A DNA stretch of 64,000 bases. Source: Caulobacteraceae bacterium (GTDB lineage Bacteria; Pseudomonadota; Alphaproteobacteria; Caulobacterales; Aquidulcibacteraceae). The notes beneath the pieces are model-generated. The model had not been told where the DNA came from. It saw only the letters and a list, made by a program, of their open reading frames with translations, and did no database searches. Location of the stretch: NCBI GenBank assembly GCA_016703335.1, contig JADJCG010000002.1, positions 255,020-319,019 on the forward strand. The letters are read 5' to 3'. A program made the translations under genes and the position numbers. This document shows, in pieces, positions 56,836-64,000 of the stretch (position 1 is the stretch's first letter; each line of letters starts with the position of its first letter).

Positions 56836-59480
56836 GTGTCAGCCAAGAAGCCAATCGCGGCGAAGAAATCGCCTCTCGAAATGCTGCTCGAATGGTCGGC
56901 TGCGGATGGCAGGCCGGAATGGCAGCGCGACGCGATGCGCCGCATTGTGGAGAAGGGCGCCTTGTCGCCGATGGACACCGATCAATTGGTGCAACTCGCC
57001 AAGCGCGCACACGGCGACGACACTTTCGTTGCGCCCCGAACCATTGGCCGCGAACCATCTGCCGGCACCCGCGTCGGGCAGTGACGCCATCACGCTCACC
57101 TCGATCACCGACGTTGTGGGCGTGAACCAGCTCGCGGCTAAGCAAACGCTCCCGTTCGCCGCCTCGGGCATGACCATCGTCTACGGCTCAAACGGCGCCG
57201 GCAAGTCAGGCTACGCACGCATTCTGAAGAAGATCTGCCGTGCGCGCTTTCCCGGTCAAATCATGCCCGACGCGTTTAGCGACGCGACGCCCCCGCCCGC
57301 TGCGGCGAGCGTGCACTACCAGCGCGGCGGCGCCACGCAACCACCCGTCACTTGGATGGACGCATTGTCGGACGGTCCTCACCCAGTGCTGTCCGCCGTT
57401 AGTGTGTTTGATCGTGAAAGCGCCGCTGTCCATTTACGTGATGAGAACGAAGTCGCTTACCGACCGTTTGGGCTCGATATCCCGGATGAACTGGCGAGCG
57501 CCTGTACCGCCGTCAAAGACGCGCTCAACCGGGAAAAGAAGGCGCTCGAAGCGGCGCGCTCGCCGCTCTTCACAAAGCCGTCGTGGGACGCCGGCTCACG
57601 CGTCGGGAGCGTCATGAGTGCGCTCAAGGCCGACGTTGATCTCACCCAGTTGCGCGCACTCGCCGTTTTGACTGAGACCGAGCAACAGCAACGGCACGCG
57701 CACTACGGCTGATCTGGCGCGCGATCCCATTGTTGCCGCAGCTGAACATCGGCTCAATGCCGATGTAGTCAGACAGTTCGTTGCGATCATAGAACGCGCA
57801 GCAGAGAACCATAGCGACGCCGCGCTGGCCGACTATGTCCAATCGGCAGCCGAAGCACGTGAATTGCGGGCGGCCGCCACCGCAGCCCGCAGCGGCCGCG
57901 TTCGCGGGCGTGCCACTCGAAGGCGTCGGCAACGCCGCTTGGCGCGCGCTCTGGGATGCAGCACAGAAGTTCGCGTTGGGAGCGGGCCCTGCCGGCAGGG
58001 GCTTTGTCGCGTCCGAACCAGGCGCGCCATGCGTTCTCTGTCAGCAAGATCTCTCTGCTCAGGCCGCGGCGCGTGTGGCCTCGTTCGCGGCGTTCGTCGC
58101 CGACGATATCGAGACGGCGGCGGTGAAGGCTGAGCAGACGTTCGATGCGGCGCGGCAGGCCTTCGCAAAGGCCGAAATCCGGACCGCTGTGGTCAAAGAT
58201 GGTCGCCAGCGGCTATTGTTGGGCAATCCCGTGCTCGCTGCGGACGTTCTGCGTTTCCTGGCTGCTGTGCGTCTGCGCGCGCGTCAATGTAAGCAAGCCG
58301 CTCACAGCGGCGCCCCGCTGACGTTGACCGCTCTGCCAGCGTCCCCAGTCCAGGGCTTGCGTGATCACGAACGCCAGTTGCGTGACAACGCGCGGGAAAT
58401 CGGCGACGCCGCCAAGGGTGAGGCGCGCGCCAAGTTGGCGGCGGAACAGCGCGATCTTACCGATCGGCTCGCACTCGACAGCCTGCTGCCTATCGCCGAA
58501 GCGGAGGTCGCGCGTCTCAGCGCGTTGAAACGCCTCGCGAGCTGCCTCGCTGAGACTTCGACCACGGCGATCACGCATCTCGGCAACAGCATCGCTGACA
58601 CCGTCATCACGCCGCACCTGGAAGACCGTTTCCAGGAAGAAATCGTGCAGCTCGCGGCTGAGCATCGTCCGTGTGAAGGTTGTGCGATCCAGCGGCAAGT
58701 ACAGGACGCCCCACTATCAGAATACGCTTCTTTAAGAACGCAGACGCGCCGGTGACGAACGTGCTTTCGGAGGGCGAGCAGACCTGCGTGGCGTTGGCAG
58801 CCTTCTTGACTGAGCTGGCGACCGCTTCGACGCACTCGACGTTAGTGTTTGACGATCCGATCACGTCGCTTGATCACAAGTGGCGCAAGAAGGTGGCCGA
58901 GCGTCTGGTGAAAGAAGCGGCGGTGCGCCAAATCATCGTGTTCACGCACGACCTGGTGTTCTTGAACGACCTGCGCACGCTTTCCGATCAGGCGTCTTCG
59001 CCCGTCTCAACCGTCAGTCTCGACCGCGGTGTCGGCGGGGCGGGGGTCGTCAGCGAGGGTCTGCCGTGGAAAGGCAAGAGTGTCCTCGACCGGGTCGATT
59101 CATTAGAAAAGGACGCGCGAACCGCGCAGCTTCTCTACGACGCTCAAGATGAGGCCGGCTACCGCGACGCAGTGCACAAGATTTACGGCGCACTTCGCAG
59201 TACATGGGAGCGCGCCGTCGAGGATGTCGCCTTCAGCCACGTAATCATGCGTCACCGCGACTACGTCGACACTAAAAACCTGCGCAAAGTGTCGGCGCTG
59301 ACGGGGGTCGACTGCGATGCGCTTTCCGCGCGATACAAGAAGTGCTGCGACGAGATCGAAGCGCATGATCCGTCGCGGGGCAGGGACGCCGAGCCGCCGC
59401 CGCCCGCGGACATTTTTGCCGATATCGAAGCGGTGCGTGATTGGGTTGACGACCTCAAGAACCGTCAGAAACTTCTTTAG
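56836..59480 (+). CDS. Zinc-hook AAA ATPase (RloC/AAA_13-like), several frameshifts
   Basis: Walker A is MTIVYGSNGAGKSGYARIL and Walker B is HSTLVFDDPITSLDH, with the ABC-like signature VLSEGEQTCVALAAFL. A coiled-coil region carries CVLCQQDLS, a zinc-hook-like CxxC. RloC/PrrC-like ATPases sense DNA damage and activate tRNA cleavage; I cannot see the nuclease residues with certainty here. Breaks are near 57035 (a CCCC run whose correction gives VAPEPLAANHLP), 57705, 57890 and 58700. About 880 aa restored. GTG 56836 is the chosen start. Confidence 0.75.
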
Positions 59481-60017
59481 CTGACGCCGCGACGCACTAG
59501 ACATTCGCGCCGCTCCCGCGTCAGCGATCGCAGCCCGCAGGGCCGAGACGCGCATTTTTCTCGCTTCCTGCGCGGCTCGGCGCGAAGCGCAAGAGCGCGG
59601 CCCGCGCGCAACGCGCGGCGACGCCCAAACGCGCCATCCGCATAACGCGGAAACCTCCGGAATAACGCGCACTCTATCTTTCAAGCGCTATCTGATTTCA
59701 TCATCCACCCCATGTCCGATCTCTATCCAGACGAAGCCCTCGACTTTCCCGTCATAAACATCGCCGACATCATCCGCATCGAGCTCGACGAGACGCTTCT
59801 CACCAATGACGCAAGCCAAACCCACCGTGCCTCTGCATAGGCTCTAGCGTCGCCAATCCTATCCCATCGCCGAGCGAGCCGTTCTGCATGCCGGCTTGGC
59901 CGAGCTCATCCGCGTCAATGCGCTGGAGCTCGCAGACGCGGAGTGACGCCAACAGAGGGGCCTGCGACACCCTGACATTGCGAAGCACTTGCATAAAGTG
60001 AGCGTGAATGTGACTAT
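59481..60017. other. Gene-poor stretch with one possible 42-aa ORF
   Basis: The stretch is mostly without coding signal. A 42-aa open frame at 59712-59840 (MSDLYPDEALDFPVINIADI...) and a following in-frame-like segment (RRQSYPIAERAVLHAGLAEL) look protein-like and could be remnants of one small gene. The last ~100 bases should contain the promoter of the TonB gene. Confidence 0.35.
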
Positions 60018-60034
60018 TTGCGAATAAGTTGCAA
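60018..60034. promoter_or_regulatory. Palindromic operator-like site before a TonB receptor gene
   Basis: TTGCGAATAAGTTGCAA is an imperfect palindrome (TTGC ... GCAA) placed 16 bases before the receptor ATG. Its shape and position fit a Fur-type or similar metal-responsive repressor site. Position and symmetry are the only evidence. Confidence 0.4.
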
Positions 60035-60050
60035 GAGCGGCGGGGCTACT

Positions 60051-62323
60051 ATGGGCAAGCACGATTGGCGCGTCGGCGTGGGAGCGCTGGCGCTCCTGGC
60101 AGGAGCAGTCTCCGCTGGAGACGCCCACGCCCAAGCGTCGGGGGACGAAGCCGAATTCGCAAACCTCGAGCGGGTCATTATCGTGACTGCCCCGCGGCAG
60201 ATCGCTGATGTCGGCGGTTCAGTACAATATCTCGACGAGGAAGCGCTCGAGACATTTTCCTATAGCGACGTGAACCGCATCCTGCGTCAGACGCCAGGCG
60301 TCTATCTGCAGGAGGAGGAGGGCTTCGGTCTGCGGCCCAATATCGGCATTCGCGGTTCGGGCAATGACCGAAACAGCCGCATCACCGTTATGGAAGACGG
60401 CGTCCTCATCGCGCCCGCGCCTTATGCGGCGCCGGCCGCCTATTATTTCCCGCGCATGGCGCGCATCAGCGGCGTTGAACTGTCCAAAGGCCCGGCTGCG
60501 ATCATGTATGGCCCGCTGACCACGGGCGGTGCGCTCAATCTCTTCTCCACGCCGATCCCGGATCGCGGTGACGCGAATGCGCGCGTCGATTTGCTCGGTG
60601 GCGACTACGGCGGCTTCCGCGGCCATGCGGTCGGCGGCGGCTGGTTTGACGTCGGAGACAGTCTCCAACTTGGCGCCATGGTCGAGCTTCTGCGCGAGCG
60701 TTCTGACGGATTCAAGGAACTAGACTCAGGCGGCGATACCGGCTTCGAGATCGACGACGTCGTACTGCGGTTTGGGCTTCGGACCGCGCCCGGCGCCGCG
60801 CTGGCGCAATCGCTCGAATTCAAGCTGCAGCATTCGGAAGAAGTTTCCGACGAAACCTATCTTGGCCTGACACTCGGCGACTTCAACGCCAATCCGCTGC
60901 GCCGCTATCGCGGCAGCCAAGCCGATCTCATGGACGTCGAGCACGACACCTATCAGCTCACCCACAGAATCGACTTCACGCCCAACATCGATCTGACCAC
61001 TATCGCCTATCGCACCGAGACCAGCCGGGTTTGGTACAAACTCAACGATGTGCGCAACAGCGCCAATACCGGCTGGGTCGGCATCAGCGCCGTGCTCGAC
61101 GATCCAACAACCTTCGCCACCCAGTACGCGATCCTGGTTGGCGATCCGCTGGCGACGCCAGTGATCAGCGCCGGCGGCGATCTCCGCGTGCGCAACAATA
61201 GCCGCGCTTATTATGCGCAAGGCATTCAGAGCGTGCTCGGGCTTGAATTCGACACCGGGTCACTGTCGCACGAGCTGCAGCTCTCGGCGCGCTATCACCA
61301 GGACGAAGAAGATCGCTTCCAGCAGGATGACCGCTTTGCGATGGTGAACGGCGCCATGGTGCTGACAACGCCCGGCGCCCCTGGCAGCCAGGACAATCGG
61401 ATTGGCGAGGCCGAAGCCTGGGCGTTCTTCGCGCGCGACACCATTGAGTGGGGTGATTGGACGTTGGTGCCGGGCCTCCGGTACGAGACCATCGACTTGA
61501 CGCAGACCAATTACGGCACCGCCAATCCAACCCGCACCGGCGCGGGCGCCGTCAGCGAGCGCACCGTCGATATCTGGATCCCGGGCCTTGCCGCGACCTA
61601 TCGCATCAATGATGCATGGCGGGTGTTCGCTGGCGCGCATCGCGGCTTTTCCAGCCCCGGGCCGGGCTCCAGCATCGATCCGGAAACGTCATGGAATTAC
61701 GAGGCGGGCGTGCGCTACGATGCGGACGGGCTTGCCATCGAGGCCACCGCCTTTTTTGCCGACTACGAAAATCTCGTCGGCACATGCACGGCTTCGACAG
61801 GCGGGGGCTGCACGATCGGTGATCAATTCGATGGCGGCGAGGTCGATATTCACGGCGTTGAAGCCATGGCCTCGTATGACGCCAGCGACGTGTTCGGCTG
61901 GTCGATCGCTGTGCCGCTCTCGCTTGTCTACGTACTCGCATGGCGAGTTTCAGACCAACTTTGCGTCAAGTTTCGGCCCGTGGGGAAGTGTGACGGCCGG
62001 GGACGAGCTGCCATATTTGCCTGAACACCAGCTCACGCTCAATGCCGGCCTCGAAGCTGAACGCTGGCGCACCAATCTCTCGCTCAATTATGTGAGCGAA
62101 ACGCGCGGGGAGGCCGGCCAAGGCGCCATCGCCGCGGGTCAGCTCGTCGATGATCGCGTACTCGTCGATCTCGCGGGGGAGTTCGATTTGACAGAGAACG
62201 CCGCACTGTTCGCGACGGCGACCAATCTGACCGATGAGGTGTACAATGTCGGGTTTGCGCCCGCTGGCGCTCGTCCTGGCGCGCCGCGCATCGTGATGGG
62301 CGGGCTAAGACTGCGCTTTTTGA
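60051..62323 (+). CDS. TonB-dependent receptor (FecA/siderophore type), two frameshifts
   Basis: A signal peptide (VGVGALALLAGAVSAGDAHA) precedes a plug (VNRILRQTPGVYLQEEEGFG, NIGIRGSGNDRNSRITVMED, LSKGPAAIMYGPLTTGGALN) and a barrel. The frame breaks near 61930; the downstream frame supplies YSHGEFQTNFASSFGPWGSV and LPYLPEHQLTLNAGL. A second break is at the TTTTT run near 62316: one T fewer gives GGLRLRF and a stop at 62321-62323, with the C-terminal Phe typical of outer-membrane barrels. Fe(III)-dicitrate receptor-like by pattern; ligand not certain. Confidence 0.88.
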
Positions 62324-62699
62324 AGTCGCGGTTGCACCAGCCTCCTGCAGCGCGGTCTTTTGAACAACCGCGTGATCTGCAGCTATCGTTTTCCGATCGA
62401 CGTTGAATTAGGGCGCCTGATCGCCGCCGACGGCATCCGCGCGCCTGCACGCGGATCCGCAATTTCGTCACGCTATTGGACGCGGCGCGGCGGAGACAAC
62501 GCCAGACGTATCCCGGTAGAGCCGGACAGCTGAGGGTCTCACATCTACGACACCTCCATCCGACAACCTTATCGGCGCCTCGCACCTGCTCGCATCGATT
62601 CCTCAAGACAAGAGCCGTGTTTAGGCGCGCTGGACCCACCGGCGCTTGACGGGGAAGGTGCGAGAAGGCGTAACGCCGCCAGCGCCGTCGTTTTCGACG
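62324..62699. other. Intergenic region between the TonB receptor and nitric oxide reductase genes
   Basis: About 375 bases without a convincing gene. The distal part may include the true start of the nitric oxide reductase, which is obscured by frame breaks. I see no clear FNR or NnrR palindrome. Confidence 0.4.
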
Positions 62700-64000
62700 G
62701 AAGCCAAGTTGGCCGCTACCAGTCGCAATTCTCGGTCGCCGCCTTTGGATCACATCTTCGCCCGTCTCAATGGTGGTGATGTTCGGCATGCTGTTTTATT
62801 ACGGCGGCCAGATTTGGCCAATCGCCAACCGCCGATCCCTGCAGTCGAGACGAGCGCGTCGGTCAGAGATGTTGTTTAGCGCGCGAGATCGAGCGCCGGC
62901 GAATCTCTGGCGGTCTATGGGCGGCATGCAGCAGGGCTCCATCTGGGGACACGGTGCTTACGTCGCCCCGGACTGGAGCGCTGACTGGCTACACCGCGAA
63001 GCCTTGGCGTCGCTGGAGCTGCGCGCGGAAGCGGAAAGCGGCGCGGCCTATGCGCGCTGTCGCCGGCCCGATCAGGCGCGCGCGCGCGGTGCTGCAGCAC
63101 GACATGCGCACCTAACACTTATGAGGAAGCCACTGGCGCAATCGTCGTGGCGATACCCGCGCACAGGCGATGGCAGCCGTTGGCGTGCACTTCCGCGACC
63201 TCTTCGAGCGACGACGCCGGAAGCGTCAAAGAGCTCCGCGAGCAATATGCGTTTCCGGTTGAGGCGACCTTCTTCCTGGAAGAAGCCGAAGCGGTCAATG
63301 CATTCTTCTTCTGGACGGCATGGGCCGCCAGCACCAACCCGGCCTGGCGAGAGATCACCTACACCAGCAACTGGCCGCTGAACCGTTGGTCGCCAACACG
63401 CCGACCGCGGCCGTGTTCATGTGGAGCCTCCATTTCGATTTTCGTATTGCTCGCCGGGATCGGTGCTTTGGTTTGGTACTACGCCAAGGAGTTTCGATGT
63501 CTGGCGTCAGACGCCGAGCCGAAGAGGGTTTCGCCAAGCGCGACTTCATGGATCTTGTGACGTTCACCCCATCGATGCAGGTGACACGTTGGTATTTCCT
63601 GGTGGTGGTGGCGATGTTTGTCGCCCAGGTGGGTTTGGGCGTCGTCACCGCGCACTATGCAGTTGAAGGGCAGGGCCTCTACGGCTTGCCGCTCTCGGAC
63701 TATTTTCCCTATTCGGTCACCCGCACCTGGCACACCCAGCTCGCGGTACTCTGGATCGCGGCGGCGTGGCTTCGCGACCGGCTTTTATCGCGCCGCTACT
63801 CCGCGGGCGCGATCCGAAACTGAACGGCTGGCGTTTGGCTTCTGTTGGTGAGCCTGTTGGTGATTGTGGTCGGCTCGTTCGCCGGCGAGTGGCTCGCGAT
63901 CAACCGCGTCATCACCGATCTCACCACCAATTTCTGGTTCGGGCATCAAGGCTACGAGTATCTGGATCTCGGCCGCTTCTGGCAGATCTATCTGTTTGTC
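62700..64000 (+). CDS. norZ: Quinol-dependent nitric oxide reductase (NorZ/qNor), 5' part, many frameshifts, runs off the window
   Basis: qNor reduces NO to N2O with electrons from quinol at the inner membrane. The N-terminal cytochrome-c-like part is recognisable as MVVMFGMLFYYGGQIW, then NLWRSMGGMQQGSIWGHGAY and VAPDWSADWLHREAL, all family hallmarks. Later come FWTAWAASTNPAWREITYTS, the membrane segment SISIFVLLAGIGALVWYYAK, and the first heme-binding helix region TRTWHTQLAVLWIAAAWLAT. At the end of the window comes GSFAGEWLAINRVITDLTTN. At least five frame breaks occur (near 62850, 63050, 63350, 63470 and 63770). The true start is not visible. Confidence 0.88.

Noticed and set aside
1..64000. 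CRISPR arrays
   Set aside because: No series of regularly spaced near-identical 25-40 base repeats is visible; the only short repeat cluster is at 24465-24513 and has three 12-bp copies.
24301..64000. A second copy of the tRNA-Ser 3' end marking the right attachment site
   Set aside because: I looked for the T-arm and acceptor sequence and did not find a repeat in the window; the right end is probably outside or too degenerate to see by eye.

Overview
The window is high-GC bacterial DNA. LepA, many TonB-dependent receptors, an acyl-homoserine-lactone (AHL) synthase and a proteobacterial lasso-peptide locus with isopeptidase, TonB receptor, FecR and sigma factor suggest an alphaproteobacterium, probably Caulobacterales/Hyphomonadaceae-like. 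That placement is inference. A caution applies throughout: about twenty-five genes that are clearly recognisable over their length are split between two or more reading frames. Several breaks fall in short homopolymers (T5, C4), and removing one base restores a family-typical protein. Sequencing or assembly indels are the simplest explanation. Such genes are annotated here over their full inferred span.

Region 1 (1-24.3 kb) looks chromosomal. It holds the end of a fumarylacetoacetate hydrolase family gene, a lipoprotein, a minus-strand run (TonB receptor, RNase D, cupin, acyl-CoA ligase), an M49-like metallopeptidase, a methyltransferase, tRNA-Leu(CAG), lepA, a stretch of small unknown genes with a tandem pair of unknown paralogues, lipoproteins, an NmrA-like oxidoreductase, a DUF1428 protein, an M3 oligopeptidase and a single-domain response regulator.

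Region 2 (24.3-34.4 kb) is a mobile element beside tRNA-Ser(GGA). It carries a tyrosine integrase preceded by a 12-bp repeat cluster, an AAA ATPase, an HUH relaxase, a TraF-type protease, a DUF6876 protein, SSB, a Toprim protein, an ArdC-like antirestriction protein and a large ParB-like protein. No type IV secretion genes are visible, so it looks mobilizable rather than self-conjugative.

Region 3 (34.7-48.6 kb) is the most interesting part. LuxR and LuxI, a phytanoyl-CoA-dioxygenase-like enzyme and a GntR-type regulator are followed in the same direction by two lasso precursor peptides, a fused RRE-protease (B) and an asparagine-synthetase-like cyclase (C). Facing them are a lasso isopeptidase, a TonB transducer with an STN domain, FecR and an ECF sigma factor. 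The layout predicts a quorum-linked lasso peptide with a matching uptake, sensing and degradation arm. An HNH-type gene sits inside the sensing arm.

Region 4 (48.7-59.5 kb) is accessory and probably defence-like. It has an XRE regulator, a zinc-ribbon protein with a putative ADP-ribosyltransferase-like protein and a ~1240-aa protein with a C-terminal PD-(D/E)XK-like nuclease, an HNH remnant, an SSB-like OB protein and a zinc-hook AAA ATPase resembling RloC.

Region 5 (59.5-64 kb) has a TonB receptor behind a palindromic operator-like site, then the 5' part of a quinol-dependent nitric oxide reductase that runs off the window.
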